From the NCBI GenBank assembly GCA_008000375.1, contig SMOI01000179.1:1-64000 (forward strand): 64,000 nucleotides of DNA, given 5' to 3'. This document shows, one piece after another, positions 19,250 through 29,799 of the stretch. The stretch is from Poteriospumella lacustris (Eukaryota; Sar; Chrysophyceae; Chromulinales; Dinobryaceae). The stretch's first letter is position 1, and the number at the start of each line of letters is the position of its first letter. The notes under the pieces were generated by a model. It searched no databases. It saw nothing but the letters and a program-made list of their open reading frames with translations, and was not told the DNA's origin. The translations under genes and the position numbers were made by a program.

Positions 19250-21670
19250 ATGGCGCATCTAATTGCCGCTAGAAACAACACAGACCCACAGCCTTTCCTC
19301 ACCGACGCCACTATCCATGCAGCAGTGGCATTGTGGTGCGCAAACCGTCATCAGGCGGTCGTAGTCTATGGTTTCATCGGACACTGGGATGTCCGCGGCG
19401 TCACAAATATGTCCCGATTATTCGAGGATCAAGAGAAATTCGACGATGACATCAGCCGATGGGATGTAAGCCACGTGACGGACATGTCCCACATGTTTTA
19501 CAGTGCATCGTCCTTTAACCAGCCGTTGGGTACTTGGAATGTATCACACGTGACGAACATGTCACACATGTTTGCTCGAGCATTATCATTCAATCAACCG
19601 CTGCACCATTGGAAGGTATCGCAGGTCAAAACCATGTCGCACATGTTTTCGTATGCAAAATCGTTCAATCAGCCGTTGGATAACTGGGATGTGTCGCAGG
19701 TGACCGATATGTCACATATGTTTTGTTGCAAACTGTCTTTCAAAGTTACGATATCATCGTTCAATCAGCCGTTGAATAGTTGGAATGTATCGCATGTGAC
19801 GGACATGTCCGCCATGTTTTATGGCGCCATCCTGTTTGATCAGCCGTTGGGCAACTGGAATGTTTCCCGTGTGACGAACATGTCGAATATGTTTTCTTTT
19901 GCATCACTGTTCAATCAGCCGTTGGACAACTGGGATGTATCGCAGGTGACGACGATGTCGGGAATGTTTTCTGGTGCCAACGTCTTTGATCAGTCCTTGG
20001 GCAGTTGGCATGTATCGCACGTGACGGATATGTCGAATCTGTTCAGCTATGCGTCGTCATTCAATCAGCCATTGGACAACTGGGAGGTATCACGGGTGAC
20101 GAACATGTTCCAAATGTTCTATTCTGCGACGACGTTTAATCACTCGTTGGACCAATGGAATGTATCGAACACGACGACCATGTCCGCCATGTTTGAAGGC
20201 GCCAAGGGTTTTGATCAACCCTTGGGTAGTTGGAATGTGTCGCGTGTGATGGATATGTCGAATATGTTCCGTTGTGCGTCGTTGTTCAACCAGCCGTTGA
20301 GTACCTGGGATGTGTCGCAGGTGACGGACATGTCACGTATGTTCTATTCGGCACGGTCGTTCAATCAGCCGTTGGACCCTTGGAATGTATCTCAGGTGAC
20401 GGATATGTCCGGCATGTTTGAAGATGCCAAAGGTTTTGATCAGCCGTTGGGCAGCTGGAATGTATCGCACGTGAGGAATATGTCGCATATGTTCTGTTAT
20501 GCCACAATGTTCAATCAACCGCTGCAGAATTGGGATGTGTCCCAGGTGACGGATCTGTCCCATATGCTACATGACGCAACCGCATTCAATCAGCCGTTGT
20601 ATACCTGGACGGTTTCGCCATTGACGAACATGTCGCATATGTTCATGAATACGTTGTCCTTGCATGAGTCCTTTCGATATCTACCGACGACCGTCGATAC
20701 GGTCGTCACCGTCTCTTCTCATGTCGAGGTCGTCTCACCGTCCATGGCTGAAATCGAGGACGTGCAGCTACAAGATTGGTTTCAAGTGCCATTAGCGAAG
20801 TTGTTGCCTCACTTGTCCGACCGGATCCCTTTTGACATTCGCCACCACGAGATACGACCGATACTCTGGCTATCACTCACGGACCGTACCATTCATGCGG
20901 CCGTGCGTCTCTGGTGTGCAAAGCATACACAACGACAAGCCTGCGAACAATACGGTCTAATCGAATACTGGGATGTGAGCCAGGTCACGAACATGGATCG
21001 ACTCTTTTACCGTCTGAACCAGTTCAATGGGGATCTGTCTCGATGGGACGTGAGCCAAGTTCGATCGATGCGCGAGATGTTTGCGGGCTGCAACCAGTTC
21101 AATCAATCACTCGACCACTGGGACGTGTCTAACGTGCGCTGTATGCGACGGATGTTCTCTGGCTGTGAGCAGTTCAACCAGGCGATTGGTCACTGGTCAG
21201 TGGGGCGAGTTGAGGACATGGGCGAGATGTTCTGTGGATGTGACACGTTCAACCAGCCGTTGGGTAGCTGGGACGTGTCGTCGGTGGTGGATATGCGGGG
21301 TATGTTCTGTACAGCACTGTCGTTCAACCAGGAGGTGTCGGGCTGGTCGGTGGGACGGGTACGGAACATGAGCGGCATGTTTTGGGAGGCAATATCATTC
21401 AACCAGTCGCTGTCTAAGTGGGATGTTTCTCGAGTAGTGTCCATGGACGGCATGTTTGGTTGGGCAATGGCGTTCAACCAGTCGCTGTCCCAGTGGGATG
21501 TGGGGAACTTGGTAACCTGTCGAGGAATTGTGCGGGGATCCGAATACAGTGGGTCATTGTTGACGTGGGGTGTGGAGTTGTTTATCAGTGCAGTGGAAGA
21601 GGCTAAGGACCACTTCGAAGCGGTAGAGCCTGGGGAAAACGAGGCGGAATGGGATTCTCCAGAGTTTTAA
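19250..21670 (+). CDS. Two-module DUF285/BspA-like repeat protein (type I), 806 aa
   Basis: The largest family member here. ATG 19250 (MAHLIAARNN) precedes head 1 (LTDATIHAAVALWC, YGFIGHWDV). About 18 repeats follow, several in an alternating FDQPLGSWNVSHV / FNQPLDNWDVSQV pattern, one carrying an insertion (CCKLSFKVTISSFNQ). Head 2 is diverged (DWFQVPLAKLLPHL, RHHEIRPILWL, EQYGLIEYWDV) and is followed by about seven repeats and a tail that extends into an acidic end (EAVEPGENEAEW). It differs more from its neighbours than they do from each other. It has no counterpart on the right arm and is bracketed by R3 direct repeats. Confidence 0.88.
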   Translation: MAHLIAARNNTDPQPFLTDATIHAAVALWCANRHQAVVVYGFIGHWDVRGVTNMSRLFEDQEKFDDDISRWDVSHVTDMSHMFYSASSFNQPLGTWNVSHVTNMSHMFARALSFNQPLHHWKVSQVKTMSHMFSYAKSFNQPLDNWDVSQVTDMSHMFCCKLSFKVTISSFNQPLNSWNVSHVTDMSAMFYGAILFDQPLGNWNVSRVTNMSNMFSFASLFNQPLDNWDVSQVTTMSGMFSGANVFDQSLGSWHVSHVTDMSNLFSYASSFNQPLDNWEVSRVTNMFQMFYSATTFNHSLDQWNVSNTTTMSAMFEGAKGFDQPLGSWNVSRVMDMSNMFRCASLFNQPLSTWDVSQVTDMSRMFYSARSFNQPLDPWNVSQVTDMSGMFEDAKGFDQPLGSWNVSHVRNMSHMFCYATMFNQPLQNWDVSQVTDLSHMLHDATAFNQPLYTWTVSPLTNMSHMFMNTLSLHESFRYLPTTVDTVVTVSSHVEVVSPSMAEIEDVQLQDWFQVPLAKLLPHLSDRIPFDIRHHEIRPILWLSLTDRTIHAAVRLWCAKHTQRQACEQYGLIEYWDVSQVTNMDRLFYRLNQFNGDLSRWDVSQVRSMREMFAGCNQFNQSLDHWDVSNVRCMRRMFSGCEQFNQAIGHWSVGRVEDMGEMFCGCDTFNQPLGSWDVSSVVDMRGMFCTALSFNQEVSGWSVGRVRNMSGMFWEAISFNQSLSKWDVSRVVSMDGMFGWAMAFNQSLSQWDVGNLVTCRGIVRGSEYSGSLLTWGVELFISAVEEAKDHFEAVEPGENEAEWDSPEF

Positions 21671-22079
21671 GCCCCCCTCCCCTTTCAGTATTATCGCCGA
21701 AAGTGAGAGATAGACCGAAAGACGAGTCTTCCGAGAGCAGATACATATGAAAGTCAGTAGCGCCTATCTCTGTTTTGTCGCACTTGCGAGTTGTGACCAA
21801 GATGTCAGATATAGTCTGTTCGTGAGGCACCAAGTAATGAAAACTTCGATTGTCTGCTGCCCTTTGTACCGTATCATCTCCCTTGCCTCGCTTATGCTTC
21901 CGTCGTGACTCATCAGTGTCCACCTTCTACCCACAGACAATGTGTTGTCGGCGGACGGCAGCGGGTAGCGTAAACGTTTGGCGTGACGCCGTCCTTCTGG
22001 AAAACAAATCGAAATTACTCTAGTGTGAATTGAATCTTACATGATCTTGATATCTGGTGACGATGGTCCTCTTTCATTT
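21671..22079. other. Intergenic
   Basis: No gene or repeat recognised. The sequence is mixed and has no match elsewhere in the window that I could see. Confidence 0.5.
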
Positions 22080-22780
22080 CATCTCGGTAGGTACATCACA
22101 GAGTGGTCATACCCAACCCCCAAAATGCACCTCAATCAACACGGAAAACCAAGGAAAAACAGGGAACACACGAGGGAACGGTGTCATATTCTGTCTCGTT
22201 GATCGTGTTTGACTTCGAAATATGATGTAAGCGCTTCTTCGAGCCATCGCAGTTCATTTTTTCCGCTTCCACATTATCCCCCATTTGATATCGTCCCAAA
22301 GATACCCAAGAAAATCTTCTATAATTGATATTCATTGACTACGTCGATGTGCGGTGACGATATAAGCAGAGGCACTCCATTTCGCACGTTCACATTCTGA
22401 CCATCTGTGTCGGGAACTTATTTCTTCGGCTCTACGATAACGGAAAATGGTAGGAAGTGCAGCTCACTTGTACAACCCATCTGAGATGGTATTCATGACT
22501 CGAGAAAAACCTTTTCTTCAAGCTTCAACGGGGCATACTACCGTATATACGTGATAAGTCACCCATCCGAAGATTGCCGACCGGAAAATAGTGGACTTTG
22601 TGGGGTTAAATGACTCGAATTGTTATGATTGTATTATTAAGCAAATCTCAAGTGCACCGTTCATGCTTGATTAGGCTCCACAATGAACAGGACTACCCCG
22701 ATATTGGATATATGCGATTTACATTCTGAATGAATCAGGCGCACAACAAAAGACGTGCGTGCCGTCGCCGTCATCATGTT
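22080..22780. repeat. R3 block, copy B (direct, diverged)
   Basis: It matches copy A in order: CACGGAAAACCAAGGAAAAAC, TTTGACTTCGAAATATGA, CGGAAAATGGTAGGAAGTGC, GTGCACCGTTCATGCTTGAT. It carries AATGAACAGGACTACC, which copy A lacks but the inverted copy C has (GATGAACAGGACTACC). Confidence 0.7.
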
Positions 22781-23244
22781 ATCCTGGACTCACGCTTTTC
22801 ATCAAACAGAAAACACCGGAATCACGAGTCGAGTTTAAATTTTCGCGCACAAGTCAAACAACCATAGAGAACGTACGACAACCATTCCAAGTAATCTCAT
22901 CTATACCACATACGACACACATAACCTTTGTACATCTAGTGCATTTCTTCCCACCCACAGACCGATTCTTCCCACCCTTGCCCCACTCACCACCCACCTA
23001 TTTCACCCACCCTGGGTTTGGATTCAAGTTTTGCTTCGCCCCAAAAAGAAAACTGCTTTGGCGGCAGGATCAAGTGGGAAGAAGATTGCTCCTCCAACCT
23101 GTGATGGGTTGTCTTGTGGTTGCTTCAACCGACGAAGATTCGACGGCGGTGGACTACAATAGCATTTGGTATCGACTTCCCTTTGTTTGGTCGGATTTCC
23201 CTTTTTCTCAGTTCAATCTCAGTTGGTCCATCGATAGTCGAACC

Positions 23245-24048
23245 ATGTGGAGTCGTGTGGCATTGTTGGTCGCAGTTTGCATTCAGTTGCTGGTCGGAGT
23301 AAACAGTCGCGGCGCCGGCGAATGTGCGATGTTGTGCAATGATTTGCGATTCGAAGTGTTGACGCTGGAGATCTGTCGGTACGTTGCGAGCGCTGCACTG
23401 CCTTGTGCCCATACACCGCAGCTTGACTGATGTTTCGTATTCATTTCGACGTGCTTTGACAGAGAGGCGAAGCGCACTCTTCCCCGTCCGAAGGTGGGCG
23501 ACTTTTGCACGACGGCCATGGAGCAGGGTTTCTCCGATGCCTGTGTGGCGCTGTGCATGGAGCAGCAGCCCGTGGGTCGTGTGGCGCAGACTTGTCGTGC
23601 GGCGGCGATCGAAATGCCTCGTCCCACGGTGCGTCGTTGGTGCGAGCACGGGTACATGGTGGCGTTCCAGAAGACGTTGAATGACTTGGGCGCCCACTTC
23701 GCTCCGACGGTGAATGCACCGGAGGTGTTCCCCGAGGAAGACAACGTGCCGCCCACGCCCGAGAATGGCGGCTTCGTGAAGGAAGGCATTCCCTCGGTCT
23801 ACGACCAAGCCAACCCCAGCAAGACCGACAGTTCCGAGAAGCAAGACCGCAGAGTCTTGGCCGCAGTACCGGTGACTCTGGAGAACGACGAGGTGCGCAC
23901 GTTGAACGTGTACGAAGGACAAGACGCAGAGGAGGCCGTGGTCGAGTTCTGTCGCGAGCACCTACCGAGCGAAGTGGCCACGTGCATCCGACATCTGTTG
24001 GATTTGGTGGTGGAGAAGCTTGCAGAGTCTCCAGCACATGAAGGTTAA
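23245..24048 (+). CDS. Putative secreted cysteine-containing protein, two exons, left palindrome arm
   Basis: Exons 23245-23378 and 23463-24048 give 239 aa. The N-terminus (MWSRVALLVAVCIQLLVGV) is a typical signal peptide with cleavage likely near residues 19-24. The mature part has about ten cysteines, including CAMLC, FCTTAMEQ, ACVALC, TCRAA, RWCEHG, EFCREH and TCIRHL, then an acidic, proline-rich middle (PEEDNVPPTPENG). I do not recognise the family. Splicing joins codon CG|A to give ICREAKRT; without it exon 1 runs to a stop at 23428. It forms the left arm of a palindrome with 24471-25274, and the two encode identical proteins. The gene is unlike the surrounding DUF285 family. Confidence 0.8.
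23379..23462 (+). other. 84-bp intron
   Basis: Starts GTACGTTGCG and ends GTGCTTTGACAG. It is phase 2 and contains in-frame stops if read through. The inverted copy (25057-25140) is identical as far as I can compare. This is among the clearest evidence that the DNA is eukaryotic. Confidence 0.82.
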
Positions 24049-24050
24049 GC

Positions 24051-24468
24051 GCTTCTATATATTGGAATTGCGCGAGCAAGCGTTGATCTGTGTGCGGTGA
24101 TTTTGATTTCTATTACAAATTGCTTGTCATTTGACTTTTGTTTGTGCTTTTTTTCTGTAATGTTTCTAACTCTACTGTGGTTGGGATAAAACATGCACCA
24201 AGTCTTGAGTACGGTTCAGTTCGCTGCTGGCTCAATCAAACCTTCTCATCGGCACCCTCCGCGTTGAGAGTGCCCGTTGCAAGATACTGAGTGATAGTAA
24301 ACGTTTACAAGACATTCCTGTCCGGTGCTACGAGTTTTACCAAACACAGAGTGAGGAATTCAGAAGAAAAGGACACAAACAAACAAATAAAAAGAGACAA
24401 ACAACGTATGAAACAATGTCACACAAACACACAGATGGGGCTCTCGCGCGCAGCACTCGTCAAACGAT
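24051..24468. other. Spacer at the centre of the palindrome
   Basis: Unique 418 bp between the arms, with T-rich sequence on the left and A-rich on the right (CAAACAAACAAATAAAAAG). It contains no gene. As both flanking genes end here, it must hold the 3' ends and polyadenylation signals of two convergent transcripts. Confidence 0.7.
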
Positions 24469-24470
24469 GC

Positions 24471-25274
24471 TTAACCTTCATGTGCTGGAGACTCTGCAAG
24501 CTTCTCCACCACCAAATCCAACAGATGTCGGATGCACGTGGCCACTTCGCTCGGTAGGTGCTCGCGACAGAACTCGACCACGGCCTCCTCTGCGTCTTGT
24601 CCTTCGTACACGTTCAACGTGCGCACCTCGTCGTTCTCCAGAGTCACCGGTACTGCGGCCAAGACTCTGCGGTCTTGCTTCTCGGAACTGTCGGTCTTGC
24701 TGGGGTTGGCTTGGTCGTAGACCGAGGGAATGCCTTCCTTCACGAAGCCGCCATTCTCGGGCGTGGGCGGCACGTTGTCTTCCTCGGGGAACACCTCCGG
24801 TGCATTCACCGTCGGAGCGAAGTGGGCGCCCAAGTCATTCAACGTCTTCTGGAACGCCACCATGTACCCGTGCTCGCACCAACGACGCACCGTGGGACGA
24901 GGCATTTCGATCGCCGCCGCACGACAAGTCTGCGCCACACGACCCACGGGCTGCTGCTCCATGCACAGCGCCACACAGGCATCGGAGAAACCCTGCTCCA
25001 TGGCCGTCGTGCAAAAGTCGCCCACCTTCGGACGGGGAAGAGTGCGCTTCGCCTCTCTGTCAAAGCACGTCGAAATGAATACGAAACATCAGTCAAGCTG
25101 CGGTGTATGGGCACAAGGCAGTGCAGCGCTCGCAACGTACCGACAGATCTCCAGCGTCAACACTTCGAATCGCAAATCATTGCACAACATCGCACATTCG
25201 CCGGCGCCGCGACTGTTTACTCCGACCAGCAACTGAATGCAAACTGCGACCAACAATGCCACACGACTCCACAT
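24471..25274 (-). CDS. Putative secreted cysteine-containing protein, two exons, right palindrome arm
   Basis: Exons 25274-25141 and 25056-24471 on the minus strand encode the same 239 residues as 23245-24048, with the same signal peptide, cysteines and splice sites. The two genes converge on the 418-bp spacer. Upstream flanks differ slightly, so promoters may not be equal. Identity of the coding part against divergence of the outer flanks suggests recent gene conversion or a very recent local duplication. Confidence 0.8.
25057..25140 (-). other. 84-bp intron (mirror copy)
   Basis: Mirror of 23379-23462 with the same GTACGT donor and TTTGACAG acceptor. Confidence 0.82.
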
Positions 25275-25739
25275 GGTTCGACTGTCGATGGACAAACTGA
25301 GATTGAACTGAGAAAAAGGGAAATCCGACCAGACAAGGGAAGTCGATACCAAATGCTATTGTAGTCGACCTACTCCGTCGAATCTTCGTCGGTTGAAGCA
25401 ACCACAAGACAAACCATCACAGGTTGGAGGAGCAATCTTCTTCCCACTTGATCCTGCCGCCAAAGCAGTTTTCTTTTTTGGGCGCAGCGCAAACTTGAAA
25501 AAATCCGAACCCAACGTGGGTGAAATAGGTGGGTGGTGAGTGGGGCAGGGGTGGGAAGAATAGGTGCGTTGGTGGGAAGAAATGCACTAGATGTACAAAG
25601 TGGTTGCTTGAGGTGTGTGATATTATCGATATCTGATTGAATGGCTATGGTACGGGTCTCAGTTTGGCTTGTGCGCGAAATTTAAAAAGGACTCGTGATT
25701 CCGATCTTTCAGGTCATCGGAAGCGTGATTCCGAGTTAA

Positions 25740-26700
25740 CATGATGACGGTGACAGCGAGAAGTATTGAGTGACTTGCATAGAATTACAATGCAAATATC
25801 AGAGGTAGTCCTGTTCATCGTCGAGCTCAATCGAGCATGAACGGTGTACTTGAGACGCAGTTAAAGATATAAACACTCAAAATCGAGCCATTTACCCAAT
25901 ATTTTTAACTCTTTATCGGGTCGGCAATCTTTGGCTGTTTGACTTCTGCCGTTTATACATCATTTTGAAGGTAACATGCTGGGTTGGAGCTGAAAGAAAA
26001 GGTTTATCTTGGGTCATGAATCCCATGTCAGATATATTTTGCGAGTGAGCGGCATTTTCTACTATTTTCCGTTCTGATAATATCGGAGAAAGTCGTTGCT
26101 GATGCAGAGGGCCAGAATACGAACGCATGCAATGGAGTGTGTTCCCATTTGTCGTCACCAAACAACATTGCAATCGATGAATGTAAATGGTAGATGGTTT
26201 TCTTGGGCGCCGTTGAGACGATATCGGAAAGAGGGTTGTGTGGACGGGGGAAATGTGAGTGGGCTTGGCTCAAACCAACGTTTTCGTCGTATTTCGAGGT
26301 CAAACGCGGTCAAGGAGACGGTATGCGGCACTGCTTCTACAGTTATGGATGTACCTACGTATATCAAATGGGGTTGTATGTTTTTCCTCGGTTTTCCTTG
26401 ATTTTCCGACTCGGGTAGGGTGTCTATAGTGGGGATCGGGTGTGGCCACTCGCTGATATGCCTGGTTGGAGACACGTGGGGAACAATACGGACAGTTTTG
26501 GATGTACATGTATGTATGAAATATATTGTTATGTTTTCCCTTGTTTGTTTGGTATTTTCGAGTCGGAACGGGTGGCGGCGACTGACGGAAGAAGTTGTAG
26601 AATCGTCGCGATGGGCGAGGTATACCCCGAGAGTACACTCGGATGGCCTACCTTTCTCCACATCAAGACAATGTAAGATTCGATGATTGACCACAGTGTG
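25740..26700 (-). repeat. R3 block, copy C (inverted)
   Basis: Inverse of copy A over most of its length (CAAGACAATGTAAGATTCGA end to GAGCATGAACGGTGTAC end). Near its inner edge it carries GATGAACAGGACTACC as in copy B and is joined directly to the palindrome arm, as copy B is on the left. It therefore looks like an A/B hybrid. Confidence 0.7.
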
Positions 26701-26743
26701 CAGATTAACAGCAACAGGCTGGCCAAATAGTGTAAAACCCTGT

Positions 26744-27236
26744 CTAAGACGAGCCTGCCCGGAGTTGCAATCTGTGTTCTAGATGCACAACGGTGCCGGT
26801 CCTGGCTCGCTGTAGCCCTGCCACCCGGGCTCGAAGCTCATCGATCATCGCCTGCATCTGTGCGAGGACTGCAGTCAAAGTCGGGCCCGTGGTATAACTA
26901 GACGACGGGAGAGCAGGAGCCTCGGGAGACGGAAACACACTGGAATCCAAAGTGCTCCCTCTCGGAACCAATGCGGGAGGTATGTACAGCCAGCGAGTCT
27001 ACGGCTACTGACGCTGAAACGGCATCAACAACATCACCTGTGTTTTCAATATTCGAACACACGTTTTCCTTATCATCTTTTGGCGTTCCGACGGCGGGCT
27101 TGGAGAAATACGTAGATTTGTTGGTAGCCGGTCGCTCCTTCTTGCGGAATGTTGTCAAGAAGAATCCACGGTTATCTCCATCGGTCGATAAGCTGAGTCT
27201 GCGACACGACTGATCAACGCACAACGCGCATGTCAA
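26744..27236 (-). pseudogene. Fragment of an unrecognised gene with a coiled-coil segment (mirror copy)
   Basis: Longer than the left copy at 17375-17880. It adds an N-terminal stretch (RRLSLSTDGDNRGFF, KKERPATNKSTYFSKP) before KENVCSNIEN and SVAVDSLAVHTSRIGSERE. The frame then shifts to the SSVFPSPEAPALPSS and QMQAMIDELRARVAGLQRA part. There is no ATG start. The left copy is cut off exactly where it abuts the decayed type II C-terminus. Confidence 0.4.
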
Positions 27237-27690
27237 AGGTGAGGGTATATTTGTGGGATTTCCCTCGACTATCGCTATGTAAGCGTAGAATCAACCTCTT
27301 CTTAGGGTGGCGTTAACGGTTTACCTCCTCTACGTGTTGAGTCCTCTACGTGTTGAGAAAGCGAGGAGACCATCGTTATCATTGGTATCATCCAATGGTT
27401 TTGAAGCAGGGGATGTTATGGCAAATGTGCACACACTTGGGCACAAACAAGTAGTCCGCCCTTTCAATTTTACACCGATTTAAACTCGCGATGGATGGAA
27501 AATTTCAGCTTGGTCGTCCTCGTTTCAAAACACAAAAAGCCCAGCAGAGTCTCTCCTCTCTGTCTGTCAGCTGCTTCAGCTGCTGGCTGCCGCTACCTCT
27601 GGGTGCACTCAGTGTGCTGCTCTGTGAGGAGGGACGGAGGCTCGTCTTGCCCGCCCCACCATCACCCAGGAAGTACAACCGCGACCACAT
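27237..27690. other. Intergenic
   Basis: No gene recognised. A direct 16-bp duplication (TCCTCTACGTGTTGAG twice) lies at about 27327-27357. This marks the left end of a segment (27.2-30.3 kb) that is present only on the right arm. Confidence 0.5.
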
Positions 27691-29505
27691 CTAAGCGACT
27701 TCTCGCGATTGTCGAGCCGTCTCCAGCGCACGACGGGTCACATCCTCATGGATGCGGTTCAGATCGTTGACTACAGATTGGTGTCCCATTGTTCTCGGTA
27801 TCTGTGCGAGCGTGTCTTCCAAGCGTCGGACAGACACGTTGGTCAGCACGTCAGATGCGTCGGTGATACCCAGCACATGGCGTAAGGACATCAGTAGTCG
27901 CCTGTACTCATCAGTATCGGCATCGCTCGATGGTATCAGATACGCCAACAGACCTTCTTCAAAGTAAGAATACGCCTCCCCCAACGCGACAAACATCAGA
28001 AGAGGCATCGCTATCCCCAGCGATTCAACGTCATCATTGAAGAGATCTCCGACAAAGTCCTTCACAAACTCCTCAATAGCATGGTCATCACGAAGGGTCA
28101 ATGCAATGGAGTCGGACCAAAGCGCCGGAACAAACGAAGAACTGAACTTGGTGGCATCGGCCACCCAACCTCTCATGTTTTCTACTTCGCTCACATCCCA
28201 TGTCGACAACGGCTGGTTGAACGACGACGCCTCAGCGAACATGCCTTCCATGGTCATGACTTGGCTCACATCCCATGTCGACAACGACTGGTTAAATGAT
28301 GACGCCTTGGCAAACATGAAACACATGTTTGTGACTTGCCCCACATTCCACGTCGATAACGGCTGGTCAAATGACGACGCTCCCATAAACATGCCACCCA
28401 TGTTTGTGACTTGGCCCACATTCCATGTTGACAACGGCTGGTTGAATAGCGACGCACCAAGAAACATACCCTCCATGTCTGTGACTTGGCTCACATTCCA
28501 CGTCGATACAGGCTGGTTGAACAACGACACTCCCCGAAACATGGCTTTCATATTTGTGACTTGGCCGACATTCCATGTCGACAACGGCTGGTTGAACGAT
28601 AACGCACCCAAAAACATGCCACTCATTTCTGTGACTTGACTCACATCCCATGTCGACAACGGCTGGTTGAATAGCGACGCTCCGTGAAACATTTCCTCCA
28701 TGCAAACCACATGACCAACATCCCAGGTCGACAATGGCTGGTTGAATGACGAAGCTCCGTGAAACATGTCACCCATGTCTGTGACGTTTCCCACATCCCA
28801 TGTCAACAACGGCTGGTTGAACGACGAGGCCCCGTGAAACAAGTTCCCCATGTTTGTGACTTGTTCCACATCCCATGTCGACAACGGCTGGTTGAACGAC
28901 GACGCTCCCATAAACATACCACCTATGTTTGTGACATTGCCCACATCCCATGTCGATAACGGCTGGTTGAACGACGAAGCCCCCATCAACATGCTCCCCA
29001 TGTTTGTCACTTGGCTTACAGCCCATTCGGATAAGGTCTGGTTGAACGAGGACGCTCCGAGGAACATGCTTCTCATATCCGTGACATTGCCCAAATTCCA
29101 TGTCGACAAAGGCTGGTTGAAAGATGACGCACCCCAAAACATTCCTTTGATGGTTTTGACGTGACCTACATTCCATGTCGACAACGGCTGGTTAAACGAT
29201 GACGATTCCCGAAACATGAAACCCATGTTTGTGACTTGGCCCACGTTCCATGTCGATATCGGCTGATTGAACGACGACGCGCCCCAGAATAGGCCCTCCA
29301 TGTTTGTGACTTGGCCCACATCCCACTGTGAAATATCCTCGTTAAAGTCTTTTAGCCCGAAAAAGAGTCGATTCATATTGGTCACGGAACTTGTGTCCCA
29401 TGTACTGATGTGGTGAAATCGTCGCTCTGCTTCAGGTTGGTTGGTGCACCAAAGACGGACAGCGTCGTGGATATCCTTATTAGTGCGGATGTGTTTGGTT
29501 GTCAT
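27691..29505 (-). CDS. Full-length type II DUF285 repeat protein with C-terminal domain, 604 aa
   Basis: The start ATG 29505 (MTTKHIRTNKDIHDAV) matches the two other type II genes; an upstream extension to 29670 is low-complexity and unlikely. The head (STWDTSSVTNMNRLFFG) and one FNEDISQW repeat are followed by about 16 repeats. The last (STWDVSEVENMRGWVADA) leads into a 130-residue non-repeat domain (LRDDHAIEEFVKDFV, AMPLLMFVALGEAYSYF, LGITDASDVL, RRLEDTLAQI, EDVTRRALETARQ), probably helical and of unknown function. This is the only intact copy of that domain in the window; two decayed copies lie after the other type II genes. Confidence 0.87.
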   Translation of the reverse strand: MTTKHIRTNKDIHDAVRLWCTNQPEAERRFHHISTWDTSSVTNMNRLFFGLKDFNEDISQWDVGQVTNMEGLFWGASSFNQPISTWNVGQVTNMGFMFRESSSFNQPLSTWNVGHVKTIKGMFWGASSFNQPLSTWNLGNVTDMRSMFLGASSFNQTLSEWAVSQVTNMGSMLMGASSFNQPLSTWDVGNVTNIGGMFMGASSFNQPLSTWDVEQVTNMGNLFHGASSFNQPLLTWDVGNVTDMGDMFHGASSFNQPLSTWDVGHVVCMEEMFHGASLFNQPLSTWDVSQVTEMSGMFLGALSFNQPLSTWNVGQVTNMKAMFRGVSLFNQPVSTWNVSQVTDMEGMFLGASLFNQPLSTWNVGQVTNMGGMFMGASSFDQPLSTWNVGQVTNMCFMFAKASSFNQSLSTWDVSQVMTMEGMFAEASSFNQPLSTWDVSEVENMRGWVADATKFSSSFVPALWSDSIALTLRDDHAIEEFVKDFVGDLFNDDVESLGIAMPLLMFVALGEAYSYFEEGLLAYLIPSSDADTDEYRRLLMSLRHVLGITDASDVLTNVSVRRLEDTLAQIPRTMGHQSVVNDLNRIHEDVTRRALETARQSREVA

Positions 29506-29799
29506 CTTGACGCTGTCCTGAACCTCAAACGTTCGGTGAGCTTCGTGCGATCGACTTATGGCAGAGGATAAAGAATGTGAATTGAAGTCTCGGGGGCATG
29601 ATCTTGGATCTGGGATCTGGGATGATCTCCGATCTCCGACGAAACTCCGAAACCCAAAACCCAAAACCAAAACCGAAGTCCCTGATCGTTGGCCCTCCTG
29701 AAGGGAGAGTACTCCATACTCTATCTCTAGCGCTGCACTCTATCTCCTTGAAAACAATCACAATAGAAAATTGACCACGTTTGTATGACTCGCGATTAG
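29506..29799. other. 5' flank of the gene starting at 29505
   Basis: No gene. It contains short low-complexity runs (GATCTGGGATCTGG and CCCAAAACCCAAAACC at about 29605-29670). Confidence 0.5.

Larger units (their letters stand above)
22790..24050 (+). repeat. Left arm of central palindrome
   Basis: Pairs with 24469-25740 on the other strand. From the start codon to the stop codon the arms look identical. Upstream they carry scattered substitutions and small indels (for example GGCGGTGGACTAC against GGAGTAGGTCGACTAC) and larger ones beyond 23040. The inner edge is sharp, two bases past the stop codon. Confidence 0.9.
24469..25740 (-). repeat. Right arm of central palindrome
   Basis: Inverted partner of 22790-24050. 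Symmetry positions sum to 48519 across the whole spliced gene, so there is no indel between the arms over that stretch. Confidence 0.9.

Noticed and set aside
19049-19250. Signal peptide for the gene at 19250 (LLLALLFFIFHVL)
   Set aside because: The extension starts at TTG, has no ATG, is a CT-rich stretch followed by a proline-rich run, and paralogues start at the equivalent of ATG 19250.
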